Source: Limnohabitans sp. 2KL-27 | GTDB taxonomy: Bacteria; Pseudomonadota; Gammaproteobacteria; Burkholderiales; Burkholderiaceae_C | NCBI RefSeq assembly: GCF_001269345.1 | Contig: NZ_CXOP01000002.1 | Coordinates: 558,853 to 622,852, forward strand | Length of the DNA stretch: 64,000 bases | Reading direction: 5' to 3' | Shown here: positions 34,151-42,464 of the stretch, piece after piece | Numbering within the stretch: position 1 is the first letter of the stretch | Layout of the letters: each line of letters starts with the position of its first letter | Translations under genes and position numbers: made by a program | Notes under the pieces: model-generated | What the model was told of the DNA's origin: nothing | Databases searched by the model: none | The model's input: only the letters and a program-made list of their open reading frames with translations

Positions 34151-34451
34151 GGCCAGCTCTTTAAAGTGGGGGCTTAAAGTCGGGGCTGAAAGCAGGCTAG
34201 CATCTTATGAGATGCCGCCAAGCGGTCAACTGGCCACAGAACTGTCGAGCCTCATGGCGTTCTGAACTGAGCGTACAGGCCTGACAAGCACGCAGAAGCA
34301 CCTGACGACCTGAATTGGATCTGGCATCCCATCCAAAGCAGATTTTTGGGGAGGGGTTGTCGCTGCGTTCCGAATTTTCGGATGGACAGGTGGGTGGCCA
34401 TCCGGAGACAACTTTGCAGCGGGCGTGGCCAGTCGCTCACTCCGCCATGGC
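34151..34451. other. 301-bp gap without a gene
   Basis: Between the nitronate monooxygenase start and the end of a small membrane gene, both on the minus strand. A 6-bp inverted repeat GCATCT-TATG-AGATGC at 34200-34215 lies about 50 bp upstream of the monooxygenase start and might be an operator. No convincing coding frame or RNA is seen. Confidence 0.4.
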
Positions 34452-34700
34452 TCAGCGGTTGGAGGCCATCGCTTGGCGTTTGCGCTTGGCCATTATCCGG
34501 GCCGAGTTGAGGCCGGTGAGGACCATGATGGGCCACAAGAAAGTGCAGACCATGGCCCACAACACGCGGCTGGCCAGAGAGTGGCCACCTTCGGCCGTGT
34601 CGATCTGTTGAGGCCCCTCGCTGAAGATGTGCCTATAAGAAAACGTCAAGAGACCGAATACAGCACCAAACAAGAGGAACAGGTAGATGTAAATGTTCAC
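34452..34700 (-). CDS. Small membrane protein, unrecognised
   Basis: An 82-residue protein with two membrane helices (about residues 3-20 and 45-65) separated by a soluble loop, and a strongly basic C-terminus (RIMAKRKRQAMASNR), so both ends are probably cytoplasmic. The start is a GTG at 34700, chosen because AGGAG lies 7 nt upstream and the first helix then begins right at the N-terminus; the frame continues to 34808 but that part has no signals. A symmetric site TGTCATA-N4-TATGACA lies 78 bp upstream. No family is recognised. Confidence 0.7.
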   Translation of the reverse strand: MNIYIYLFLLFGAVFGLLTFSYRHIFSEGPQQIDTAEGGHSLASRVLWAMVCTFLWPIMVLTGLNSARIMAKRKRQAMASNR

Positions 34701-34777
34701 GGCAATCTCCTGATGAGCACGATCAGGGCCGTCCAAATGGGCGGTTGGCCTGACCTCACGTCGACATGTTAAACCAG

Positions 34778-34795
34778 TGTCATAAAAATATGACA
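34778..34795. promoter_or_regulatory. Inverted repeat TGTCATA-N4-TATGACA
   Basis: A perfect 7-bp inverted repeat around AAAA in an A+T-rich stretch, 78 bp upstream of the small membrane protein's GTG. Its symmetry and size suit a dimeric regulator; which one is unknown. Confidence 0.5.
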
Positions 34796-35052
34796 GTTTA
34801 TTGTGCACATAAACTTTTACACATGAGGTTTTTCAACCGCTCTCGGCCTGAAGTGCTCGCCTGAGCAGGCGAGGGTTCAAAGCTGTTCGCACGGATCAAG
34901 GCCTCGCACCTGCCGCTCGGACCCTGCGCAAGAACGGCTCAGCGCAATTTTGAGGTCACAACCCAGTGGGACGCAGTTCAGAACGCCATGAGATTCGACA
35001 AGCAAAGCCGTCTCGGGCTGGTGAAAACCCTCATGGCGATGCCGATGCATTC

Positions 35053-35068
35053 ATTTAACATGTTAAAT
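35053..35068. promoter_or_regulatory. Perfect 16-bp palindrome, likely HpaR operator
   Basis: ATTTAACATGTTAAAT is perfectly symmetric and lies directly before the hpaR ATG (35071). HpaR/MarR proteins repress the hpa operon and themselves by binding such sites; placed here it would block transcription initiation or elongation at the start of the gene. Confidence 0.75.
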
Positions 35069-35070
35069 AA

Positions 35071-35550
35071 ATGACCGCCATGACCACTTTTGTCCATCGC
35101 AACCTGCCGCGCCTTTTGCTCGAAGCGCGTGAGTCGGTGATGGCGCACACCCGACCGAGCTTGCGCCAGCATGGCTTGTCGGATCAGCAGTGGCGTGTTT
35201 TGCGGGTGCTGGGAGAGCACGCCCTCCAGCCAGGTGGGGTCGAAACTGGACGTGTGTCCAAGGAGGCCTATTTGCTGGGGCCCAGCTTGACGGGGGTGCT
35301 CAACCGCATGGAGCGCGACGGTCTGATTGAGCGCCAGCGTTGCCCCAAAGACGCTCGCCGCACGGTGGTGAGGGCCACCACAGCAGGACTGGCCAAGGTG
35401 CAGGCCTTGTCGCAAACCATCGAGACCCACTACAGCTGGATGGAACAGCAATTGGGCAAAGCGCAGCTGATGGCCATGTACGACCTGCTGGACAAAGTGA
35501 TCGCCATGGACGTGCCCGGTGGGCGTGCCGATGAAACGACCGAGGAGTAA
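35071..35550 (+). CDS. hpaR: Homoprotocatechuate operon repressor HpaR (MarR family)
   Basis: A 159-residue MarR-type winged-helix regulator. The alignment-like pattern LLEARESVMAHTRPSLRQHGLSDQQWR (first 20: the RES-RP helix) and LGPSLTGVLNRMERDGLI matches E. coli HpaR, which represses the 4-hydroxyphenylacetate/homoprotocatechuate meta-cleavage genes until substrate binds. It is the first gene of the operon here; hpaG1 starts 3 nt after its stop. The 16-bp palindrome immediately upstream is the likely autoregulatory operator. ATG 35071 or 35080 may be used. Confidence 0.92.
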   Translation: MTAMTTFVHRNLPRLLLEARESVMAHTRPSLRQHGLSDQQWRVLRVLGEHALQPGGVETGRVSKEAYLLGPSLTGVLNRMERDGLIERQRCPKDARRTVVRATTAGLAKVQALSQTIETHYSWMEQQLGKAQLMAMYDLLDKVIAMDVPGGRADETTEE

Positions 35551-35553
35551 GGC

Positions 35554-36207
35554 ATGAAGATGGACCGAACGGCCGCGCAAATCTGGCAACCCGCAGGCAC
35601 GGTGTACGGCACCTTGCTCAATTTCCGCCGCGAGTGGGACCTGTGGGCCCCCCGCATGGCGCAGGACCCCCACAAAGCCGCGCCCCAAGCGCCTGTGCTG
35701 TACATCAAGACCGCCAACACTTTCAGTCCTGCCGGGCAGGGATTGCTGTTGCAAGACGGCGTGACGGAGGTCGACATCGGTGCATCGCTGGGTTGGGTGG
35801 TTGGCGAAGACGGCCAGGTGGAAGGTGCTGTGCTGGTCAACGATTGGAGCGTGCCGCACGCGAGCTACTACCGCCCGCCGGTCAAGTTCCGTTGCCGCGA
35901 TGGTTTTCTGGCGCTGCCCGATCAGGTGACACCGGGCCAAGCCTCAGATTGGTCGGCATTGCAAATCGAGGTGCGCCGCAATGGCGCCTTGGTGCAGACG
36001 GTCGATCTGCGGGATGTGATGCGCGACGTGCCCACGCTGCTGGCCGACGTGGGTGAATTCATGACGCTGCAGCCCGGCGATGTGCTGATGGTGGGCACCG
36101 ACTGCCTGCCGGACGGCACGCGGCCACGCGCGAAGGCGGGGGATCGGGTGGACATTTCGGCGCCCGGCTTTGCCAGCGTCGTCACGCATGTGAAAGGCCA
36201 GGCATGA
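35554..36207 (+). CDS. hpaG1: Homoprotocatechuate pathway decarboxylase/isomerase subunit HpaG1
   Basis: A 217-residue FAH-fold protein equivalent to the N-terminal half of enterobacterial HpaG/HpcE, which decarboxylates 5-oxopent-3-ene-1,2,5-tricarboxylate. The segment GTVYGTLLNFRREW starts the domain and PPVKFRCRDGFLALP and DVLMVGTDCLPDGTRP are FAH-like. The second half is a separate gene downstream with a 4-nt overlap, so the enzyme is split in two polypeptides as in other non-enteric bacteria. ATG 35554 with GAGGAG about 8 nt upstream. Confidence 0.9.
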   Translation: MKMDRTAAQIWQPAGTVYGTLLNFRREWDLWAPRMAQDPHKAAPQAPVLYIKTANTFSPAGQGLLLQDGVTEVDIGASLGWVVGEDGQVEGAVLVNDWSVPHASYYRPPVKFRCRDGFLALPDQVTPGQASDWSALQIEVRRNGALVQTVDLRDVMRDVPTLLADVGEFMTLQPGDVLMVGTDCLPDGTRPRAKAGDRVDISAPGFASVVTHVKGQA

Positions 36208-36974
36208 AACACGCACGCATCGCCTGGGCGGGGGCTATTCAGCAAGCGGTCGAGTCCGATGGCCAGTTGCTCATCACCCAAGGCCCGCACAAAGGCCGCC
36301 CGGTGAACCCAGACGAGGTGGTTTGGTTGCCGCCGCTCGCCCCCGTGCCCCAAGCGCGCACCGTGATCGCGCTGGGCCTGAACTACGCCGACCATGCCAA
36401 GGAACTCGCCTTCAAGGCGCCTGAAGAGCCTCTGGCCTTCATGAAGGGCGAGGCCTCGCTCATTGGCCACAAAGCCTTCACGAAGCGGCCCGTGGATGTG
36501 GCCTACATGCACTACGAGTGCGAGCTGGCCGTGGTGATTGGCCGCACCGCGCGCCGCGTGAAGAAGGCCGATGCCGACGACTTCATTGCGGGCTACGCCG
36601 TGGCCAATGACTACGCCATCCGCGATTACCTGGAAAACTGGTACCGCCCCAATCTGCGCGTGAAAAACCGCGACACCTGCACCCCCATCGGCCCCTGGCT
36701 GGTCGATGCGGCCGACGTTCCCAATCCGATGGCGCTGAAATTGCAGACCACCGTCAATGGCCAAGTCACGCAAAGCGGCAGCACCGCCGACATGATTTTT
36801 GATGTGCCCACGCTGATCGAATACTTCAGCAGTTTCATGACACTGAATCCGGGCGACCTGATCTTGACCGGCACGCCCGACGGCATCGTGAACGTGAACC
36901 CCGGCGATGTGATCGTCACCGAAATCGAAGGCATTGGGGCCTTGACCAACACCATCGTGAAAGCAGAACCGTGA
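36204..36974 (+). CDS. hpaG2: Homoprotocatechuate pathway isomerase/decarboxylase subunit HpaG2
   Basis: A 256-residue FAH-family protein equivalent to the C-terminal half of HpaG/HpcE, active on 2-hydroxyhepta-2,4-diene-1,7-dioate. FAH-fold metal ligands are visible in YECELAVVIGR and the DYAIRDYLENWYRPN region, with a closing GDLILTGTPDGI. Its start overlaps hpaG1's stop (ATGA), consistent with a heteromeric enzyme made in equal amounts. Confidence 0.92.
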   Translation: MKHARIAWAGAIQQAVESDGQLLITQGPHKGRPVNPDEVVWLPPLAPVPQARTVIALGLNYADHAKELAFKAPEEPLAFMKGEASLIGHKAFTKRPVDVAYMHYECELAVVIGRTARRVKKADADDFIAGYAVANDYAIRDYLENWYRPNLRVKNRDTCTPIGPWLVDAADVPNPMALKLQTTVNGQVTQSGSTADMIFDVPTLIEYFSSFMTLNPGDLILTGTPDGIVNVNPGDVIVTEIEGIGALTNTIVKAEP

Positions 36975-38440
36975 AAATCGACCACCTGATCAATGGCATC
37001 CCTGTTGCGGGCAGCGACTACTTTGAAACCGTCAATCCCGCCACCCAAGAGGTGCTGGCCGAAGTGGCCTCGGGCGGCGAAGCCGAGGTCCATGCCGCCG
37101 TCGCTGCCGCCAAAGCCGCTTTCCCGAAATGGGCCAACACGCCGGCCACCGAGCGCGCCCGGGTCATGCGCAGGCTGGGCGACCTGATCACGAAACACGT
37201 GCCCGAGATCGCCGAGACCGAAACCCGTGACTGCGGCCAGACCATCAGCCAGACCGGCAAACAACTGGTGCCGCGCGCGGCCGACAATTTCCACTACTTT
37301 GCCGAAATGTGCACCCGCGTGGACGGCCACACCTACCCCACGCCCACGCACCTGAACTACACGCTGTTCCACCCGGTGGGCGTGTGCGCGCTGATCAGCC
37401 CCTGGAACGTGCCCTTCATGACCGCGACCTGGAAGGTCGCGCCCTGTCTCGCCTTTGGCAACACCGCCGTGCTGAAGATGAGCGAGTTGTCGCCTTTGAC
37501 GGCTGCGCGCTTGGGTGAGCTGGCGCTGGAAGCGGGCGTGCCCGCGGGTGTGTTGAATCTGGTGCACGGTTACGGCAAGGAAGCGGGTGAGCCTTTGGTG
37601 GTGCACCGCGATGTGCGCGCCATCAGCTTCACCGGCTCCACCGTCACGGGCAACCGCATCGTGCAAAGCGCGGGCCTCAAGAAGTTCAGCATGGAGCTGG
37701 GTGGCAAGAGCCCGTTTGTGATTTTTGAAGACGCCGACCTGGACCGCGCGCTGGACGCCGCCATTTTCATGATCTTCAGCAACAACGGCGAGCGCTGCAC
37801 CGCAGGCAGCCGCATCTTGGTGCAGCAAAGCATTTACGCCGACTTTGCCGCCAAGTTTGCTGAACGCGCTAAGCGCATCAGCGTGGGCGACCCGCTCGAT
37901 GAAAAAACCATCGTCGGCCCGATGATCTCCAAAGCCCACCTGGCCAAGGTGCGCAGCTATATCGAACTCGGCCCCCAAGAAGGCGCGACGATGCTGTGTG
38001 GTGGCCTGGACCAACCCGGTTATGCCGCCGACCTGCCTGCACACGTGAAGAACGGCAACTTCGTCTGGCCCACCGTGTTTGCCGACGTCGACAACCGCAT
38101 GCGCATCGCGCAAGAAGAAATCTTTGGCCCCGTGGCCTGCCTGATCCCCTTCAAGGACGAGCCCGATGCCATTGAAAAAGCCAACGACATCGACTATGGC
38201 CTCTCGAGCTACGTCTGGACCGAAAACCTGGGCCGCGCCCACCGCGTGGCCGCAGCGGTCGAGGCGGGCATGTGCTTCGTCAACAGCCAGAACGTGCGCG
38301 ACCTGCGCCAACCCTTTGGCGGCACCAAGGCCAGCGGCACGGGCCGCGAAGGCGGCACCTGGAGCTATGAGGTCTTCTGTGAGCCCAAAAACGTGGCGGT
38401 GTCGATGGGCAGCCACCACATCCCGCATTGGGGAGTTTGA
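36971..38440 (+). CDS. hpaE: 5-carboxymethyl-2-hydroxymuconate semialdehyde dehydrogenase
   Basis: A 489-residue NAD-dependent aldehyde dehydrogenase, oxidising the ring-cleavage product CHMS to the dicarboxylic acid. The catalytic Glu is in MELGGKSP and the catalytic Cys in NNGERCTAGS, with the cofactor segment SFTGSTVTGNRI. The GTG start overlaps the hpaG2 stop (GTGA). Size and neighbours fit HpaE. Confidence 0.94.
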   Translation: MKIDHLINGIPVAGSDYFETVNPATQEVLAEVASGGEAEVHAAVAAAKAAFPKWANTPATERARVMRRLGDLITKHVPEIAETETRDCGQTISQTGKQLVPRAADNFHYFAEMCTRVDGHTYPTPTHLNYTLFHPVGVCALISPWNVPFMTATWKVAPCLAFGNTAVLKMSELSPLTAARLGELALEAGVPAGVLNLVHGYGKEAGEPLVVHRDVRAISFTGSTVTGNRIVQSAGLKKFSMELGGKSPFVIFEDADLDRALDAAIFMIFSNNGERCTAGSRILVQQSIYADFAAKFAERAKRISVGDPLDEKTIVGPMISKAHLAKVRSYIELGPQEGATMLCGGLDQPGYAADLPAHVKNGNFVWPTVFADVDNRMRIAQEEIFGPVACLIPFKDEPDAIEKANDIDYGLSSYVWTENLGRAHRVAAAVEAGMCFVNSQNVRDLRQPFGGTKASGTGREGGTWSYEVFCEPKNVAVSMGSHHIPHWGV

Positions 38441-38442
38441 CC

Positions 38443-39369
38443 ATGGGTCAGTTAGCACTCGCCGCCAAAATCACCCACGTGCCCAGCATGTACCTGAGCG
38501 AAATGCCGGGGCCGCGCTTTGGCACGCGCCAAAGCGCCATCGACGGCCACAGGGAGATCAGTCGCCGCTGCCGCGCCCTGGGGGTGGACACGTTGGTGGT
38601 GTTTGACACGCACTGGTTGGTCAACGCCAATTACCACATCAATTGCGCGCCGCACTTCAAGGGCGAGTACACCAGCAACGAGTTGCCGCACTTCATCCAC
38701 CACATGGCGTTTGAAGCGCCGGGCAACCCCGAGCTGGGGCATTTGCTGGCCCAAGTGGCCAACGAACACGGCGTGGAAACGCTGGCGCACGACAACACCA
38801 CCTTGCAGCCCGAATACGGCACGCTGGTGCCGCTGCGTTACATGAACGAAGACCAGCACTTCAAGGTGGTCTCGGTCTCGGCCCTGTGCATGGTGCATTA
38901 CCTGAACGACAGCGCCCGCCTGGGCTGGGCCATGCGCCAAGCGGTGGAAAAGCATTACGACGGCAAGGTGGCGTTTCTGGCCAGCGGCTCGCTCAGTCAC
39001 CGCTTTGCCCAAAACGGCCTGGCGCCGGAGTTTGCGCACAAGATCTGGAGCCCGTTTTTGGAGCAGCTCGACAAGCAGGTTTTGCAGATGTGGGGCCAGC
39101 GCGAGTGGAAAGCCTTTTGCGAGATGCTGCCCGAATACGCCAGTAAAGGCCACGGCGAGGGTTTCATGCACGACACGGCCATGCTGATGGGCGCGCTCGG
39201 CTGGACGGGCTACGACGGCAGCGCCGACATCGTGACGCCGTATTTCGGAGCCAGCGGCACGGGCCAGCTCAATGCGGTCTTTGACGTCACGCCGCAATCG
39301 GGTGCGCACATTCCGCCAGCGCAGGCCAGCAGCGCGACGGGCTACACCGCCGTGAGCACGAGGCTTTGA
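38443..39369 (+). CDS. hpaD: 3,4-dihydroxyphenylacetate 2,3-dioxygenase
   Basis: A 308-residue class III (LigB-type) extradiol dioxygenase that opens the homoprotocatechuate ring at C2-C3 using Fe(II). The residues VVFDTHWLVNANYHI contain the metal-site His and the SGSLSHRFAQNG segment the second conserved His. It follows hpaE after 2 nt; the ATG at 38443 is preferred to 38428, which would overlap hpaE. Confidence 0.93.
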   Translation: MGQLALAAKITHVPSMYLSEMPGPRFGTRQSAIDGHREISRRCRALGVDTLVVFDTHWLVNANYHINCAPHFKGEYTSNELPHFIHHMAFEAPGNPELGHLLAQVANEHGVETLAHDNTTLQPEYGTLVPLRYMNEDQHFKVVSVSALCMVHYLNDSARLGWAMRQAVEKHYDGKVAFLASGSLSHRFAQNGLAPEFAHKIWSPFLEQLDKQVLQMWGQREWKAFCEMLPEYASKGHGEGFMHDTAMLMGALGWTGYDGSADIVTPYFGASGTGQLNAVFDVTPQSGAHIPPAQASSATGYTAVSTRL

Positions 39370-39371
39370 CC

Positions 39372-39827
39372 ATGCCCCATCTCGTGATCCTCTACACCGG
39401 CCAATTGGATGCCGAAGTCCACATGACCACCTTGTGCCGACAGCTGGCCGACGCCATGCTCACCGTGCAAGACGAAGACGGCATGCCAGTCTTTCCTACG
39501 GGCGGCACCCGCGTGCTGGCTTACCCCGCACCGCATTACGCTGTGGCCGATGGCGGTACGGCGGGCTTGGCCGCGGGGCTGTATGACCAGAACCCCCATG
39601 GGGGCTCGGGCGACTATGCTTTTGTGTACCTGAACGTGCGCATGGGCCGTGGTCGCAGTGAGGCCACCCAGCAACGCGCCGGACACACCTTGCTCGAAGT
39701 GGCCAAGGCCTTCTTCGCGCCCATCATGGCCCAGCGCCACATCGGCATCACGCTCCAAATCGATGTCGGCCCCGAGGTGTTTGACGCCAAGCACAGCAAC
39801 CTCCATCCCCTGTTCAACAAGGCCTGA
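39372..39827 (+). CDS. hpaF: 5-carboxymethyl-2-hydroxymuconate delta-isomerase
   Basis: A 151-residue enzyme of the tautomerase superfamily; Pro2 after the initiator Met (MPHLVILYTGQLD) is the catalytic general base of the family. It isomerises the CHM intermediate before decarboxylation. It lies 2 nt downstream of hpaD and 3 nt upstream of hpaH. A TTG at 39366 overlapping the hpaD stop is a less likely start. Confidence 0.92.
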   Translation: MPHLVILYTGQLDAEVHMTTLCRQLADAMLTVQDEDGMPVFPTGGTRVLAYPAPHYAVADGGTAGLAAGLYDQNPHGGSGDYAFVYLNVRMGRGRSEATQQRAGHTLLEVAKAFFAPIMAQRHIGITLQIDVGPEVFDAKHSNLHPLFNKA

Positions 39828-39830
39828 GCC

Positions 39831-40652
39831 ATGTCCGTGTTCACCGAAGACCAGATCCAGCAACTCGCCCTCGAGCTGAACCAGTCCGAAAAATCGCGCG
39901 TTCAGATCGAGCATTTTTCCAAGCGCTTTCCGGGCATGACGATCGAAGACGGCTACCGCATCAACCGCGCCTGGATGCAGATCAAGTTCGCCGAGGGGCG
40001 ACGGATGATTGGCCACAAGATCGGGCTGACCAGCCGCGCCATGCAGGTCTCCAGCCAGATCGACGAGCCCGACTACGGCACGCTGCTCGACGACATGCGC
40101 TACGACTGCACGCCCGGTCAGGTGCTGGACATTCCACACGCGAATTTTATCGCGCCCCGTGTGGAAGTGGAGTTGGCCTTCATCCTCAAAAACGAATTGC
40201 GCGGCCCGGATGTGACCGTGGAGCAGGTGCTCGCAGCGACCGAGTACGTGACGCCCGCGATCGAGATCATCGACTCGCGCATCGAACAGTTCGACCGCCA
40301 CACCAAGGCCATGCGCCGGGTGTTTGACACCATCAGTGACAACGCGGCCAACGCGGGCATTGTCTTGGGCGCCAAGCGCGTTGATCCACTCACCACCGAC
40401 TTGCCCTGGTGCGGCGCGGTGCTGCGCCAAAACGGTGTGGTCGAGGAAACGGGCCTTGCCGCCGGCGTGCAAGGGCACCCTGCCGTGGGCATTGCCTGGC
40501 TGGCCAACAAGCTCGCGCCCTGGGGTGAGCACCTGCAGGCGGGCGAGATCGTGCTGGCAGGCTCGTTCACCAAACCCGCACCCGCCAAGGTGGGCGATGT
40601 GTTTGATGTGGACTATGGGCCGTTGGGCAAGTTGGAGTTTCGTTTTGTTTGA
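39831..40652 (+). CDS. hpaH: 2-oxo-hepta-4-ene-1,7-dioate hydratase
   Basis: A 273-residue FAH-fold hydratase (MhpD/HpaH type) adding water to 2-oxohept-4-ene-1,7-dioate. Metal-site acids are in [13 protein letters not shown] and [28 protein letters not shown] is diagnostic of this hydratase family. It is followed by a 163-bp gap holding a large inverted repeat before hpaI. Confidence 0.93.
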   Translation: MSVFTEDQIQQLALELNQSEKSRVQIEHFSKRFPGMTIEDGYRINRAWMQIKFAEGRRMIGHKIGLTSRAMQVSSQIDEPDYGTLLDDMRYDCTPGQVLDIPHANFIAPRVEVELAFILKNELRGPDVTVEQVLAATEYVTPAIEIIDSRIEQFDRHTKAMRRVFDTISDNAANAGIVLGAKRVDPLTTDLPWCGAVLRQNGVVEETGLAAGVQGHPAVGIAWLANKLAPWGEHLQAGEIVLAGSFTKPAPAKVGDVFDVDYGPLGKLEFRFV

Positions 40653-40703
40653 GCCCTTGAATGCGTCTGCAGTGGCTTCGTTTTACGACAGTGGGATGAT
40701 GCC

Positions 40704-40775
40704 GGGTTCGGGGTGGCGGCCCGGGCTCAGAGGCGCTTCGCTTTGCCACATCGCCCAGACCGCCACCCCGAACCC
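40704..40775 (+). repeat. Large inverted repeat between hpaH and hpaI
   Basis: A perfect 16-bp inverted repeat (GGGTTCGGGGTGGCGG/CCGCCACCCCGAACCC) separated by 40 nt, filling most of the hpaH-hpaI gap. The very stable RNA stem lacks a T-run, so it may stabilise or process the polycistronic mRNA or reduce hpaI expression rather than end transcription. Confidence 0.75.
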
Positions 40776-40815
40776 CGCATCCTGCCAACCTTGATGACCT
40801 CAAAGGAGTCGCCTC

Positions 40816-41631
40816 ATGAACACCCCTGTGAATACTTTCAAACAAGCCCTTCAAAACCAACGCCCCCAAATTGGCCTGTGGATGGGTTTGGCCAGCGCTT
40901 ACACCGCCGAAATTTGCGCCCTGGCCGGATTCGATTGGCTGGTCATCGACGGCGAACACGCGCCCAATGACCTGCAGAGCATCCAGGCCCAGTTGCAAAC
41001 GGTGGCGGCCTACCCCGCCAGCCACCCGGTGTGCCGTGTGCCCATCGGTGACACGGCGCTCATCAAGCAATACCTGGACCTGGGGGCGCAAAACATATTG
41101 GTGCCCATGGTCGACACGCCCGAGCAGGCCGCGCAACTGGTGCAGGCCATGCGCTACCCGCAAGACGACGGCCAAGGCGGCGTGCGCGGCATGGCCGGTG
41201 CGCGGGCCTCGCGGTGGGGCCATTACCCGGATTACTTCCAGCGCGCCAACCAAGAGGTGTGTTTGCTGGTGCAGGTCGAATCGCGCGAAGCGCTGAAAAA
41301 CTTGGATGCGATTGCCGCCACGCCTGGTGTGGACGGTGTGTTCATCGGCCCGGCCGATTTGTCGGCTTCGATGGGCCATGTGGGCAACGCGGCGCACCCC
41401 GACGTGCAAGCCGCCATCCAAGACGCCATCGCCCGCATCCTGAAAGCGGGCAAGGCGCCCGGCATCCTGACGCCCGACGAGAAAATGGCGCAACAGTATT
41501 TGTCACTTGGGGCTGTGTTCGTGGCCGTGGGCCTGGACACGCAAATCCTGATGCGCCAGACCGCCGAGCTGGCAGGGCGCTTCAAGACCGAGGTGAGCGC
41601 CATGGCACCCGCCAAAGGCAGCACCTACTGA
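40816..41631 (+). CDS. hpaI: 4-hydroxy-2-oxoheptanedioate aldolase
   Basis: A 271-residue class II (metal-dependent) pyruvate aldolase cleaving 4-hydroxy-2-oxoheptanedioate to pyruvate and succinate semialdehyde, ending the hpa pathway. The HpcH/HpaI motifs DWLVIDGEHAPND, NILVPMVDTPEQA and the metal-binding GVDGVFIGPADLSASMG are present. AAAGGAG 7 nt upstream supports the ATG. It follows the inverted repeat and precedes a class II aldolase-family gene. Confidence 0.94.
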   Translation: MNTPVNTFKQALQNQRPQIGLWMGLASAYTAEICALAGFDWLVIDGEHAPNDLQSIQAQLQTVAAYPASHPVCRVPIGDTALIKQYLDLGAQNILVPMVDTPEQAAQLVQAMRYPQDDGQGGVRGMAGARASRWGHYPDYFQRANQEVCLLVQVESREALKNLDAIAATPGVDGVFIGPADLSASMGHVGNAAHPDVQAAIQDAIARILKAGKAPGILTPDEKMAQQYLSLGAVFVAVGLDTQILMRQTAELAGRFKTEVSAMAPAKGSTY

Positions 41632-41675
41632 AAAAAATCGGGATCTGACCCCCATTCACTCCAAAGGAGATCGTG

Positions 41676-42464
41676 ATGTTTCCAAACCCTCAGGCGGTGG
41701 TGCCCTCTTTGCAAGCGCGGGTGCACCCTGACGAATGGCAGACCCGTTTGGAACTGGCCGCTTGTTACCGTGTGTTTGCGATGCTCGGCTGGACCGAGAT
41801 GATCTACAACCACATCACCGTGCGACTGCCCGACAGCGTGACCGGGGGTGACAAGCAGTTCCTGATCAACCCCTTTGGCTTGCACTACAGCGAGGTCACG
41901 GCCAGCAACCTGGTCAAGATCAACATGCAAGGTGATGTGCTCGATGGATCGCCCTACAAAGTCAACCCCGCCGGTTTTGTGGTGCATGCCACGCTGCACG
42001 GCGGCATCGAGGGAGCGCACTGCGTGATGCACACCCACACCACCGCCGGCGTGGCCGTGGCGTGTTTGCAGGACGGTCTCTCGCAAAGCAACTTTTACTC
42101 GGCCCAGCTGCACGGCATGGTGGCCTACCATGACTTCGAGGGCATCACCATCCACGCCGAAGAGGGACCGCGCGTGCTGAAAAGCATCGGCCAAAAGCCT
42201 GCGGTGATCCTGCGCAACCACGGCTTGCTCTCCTGGGGGCAGACGCTGCCTCAGACCTTTGCGGTCTTGTGGACTTTGCAGCGGGCGTGCGAGATTCAAT
42301 TGGCCACGCAGAGCATGGGCGCACCGATTCCGGTGCCCGAAGCGGTTGCGGCCCAATGCACACGCGATGCGCTGCAATTCAACCCCAACCATGGGGCCGG
42401 GCAGGACGTTTTTCAAGCACTGGTGCGCCAAATGGACAAGCAAGACACAGGGTGGCGCGCATGA
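41676..42464 (+). CDS. Class II aldolase/adducin-family protein
   Basis: A 262-residue protein of the fuculose-aldolase/adducin fold. Zinc ligands appear as HTHTTAG (HxH) near residue 112 and a third His in NHGLLSWG; the early MIYNHITVRLP is typical of the family. Members cleave or epimerise sugar phosphates or hydroxy acids, but many are uncharacterised. Placed 44 bp after hpaI on the same strand, with AAGGAG 6 nt upstream of the ATG, it is probably co-expressed with the hpa genes, though it has no known step there. The next gene overlaps its stop. Confidence 0.9.
   Translation: MFPNPQAVVPSLQARVHPDEWQTRLELAACYRVFAMLGWTEMIYNHITVRLPDSVTGGDKQFLINPFGLHYSEVTASNLVKINMQGDVLDGSPYKVNPAGFVVHATLHGGIEGAHCVMHTHTTAGVAVACLQDGLSQSNFYSAQLHGMVAYHDFEGITIHAEEGPRVLKSIGQKPAVILRNHGLLSWGQTLPQTFAVLWTLQRACEIQLATQSMGAPIPVPEAVAAQCTRDALQFNPNHGAGQDVFQALVRQMDKQDTGWRA

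Larger units (their letters stand above)
34701..35070. other. 370-bp divergent regulatory region between small membrane gene and hpaR
   Basis: No coding frame is supported. It carries several dyads: the 18-bp TGTCATA-N4-TATGACA (34778-34795), an 18-bp CTCGCCTG-N2-CAGGCGAG (34856-34873), and the perfect palindrome of the hpa promoter (35053-35068). A sequence ACATGTTAAA at 34764-34773 matches one half of the latter and could be an auxiliary HpaR half-site. Confidence 0.5.

Noticed and set aside
34978..35940. 320-residue minus-strand frame over hpaR and hpaG1
   Set aside because: Antisense to two well supported genes and covering the palindromic operator.
36626..38458. 610-residue open frame on the minus strand
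   Set aside because: Antisense to hpaG2 and hpaE, both strongly supported by motifs; composition is of shadow type.
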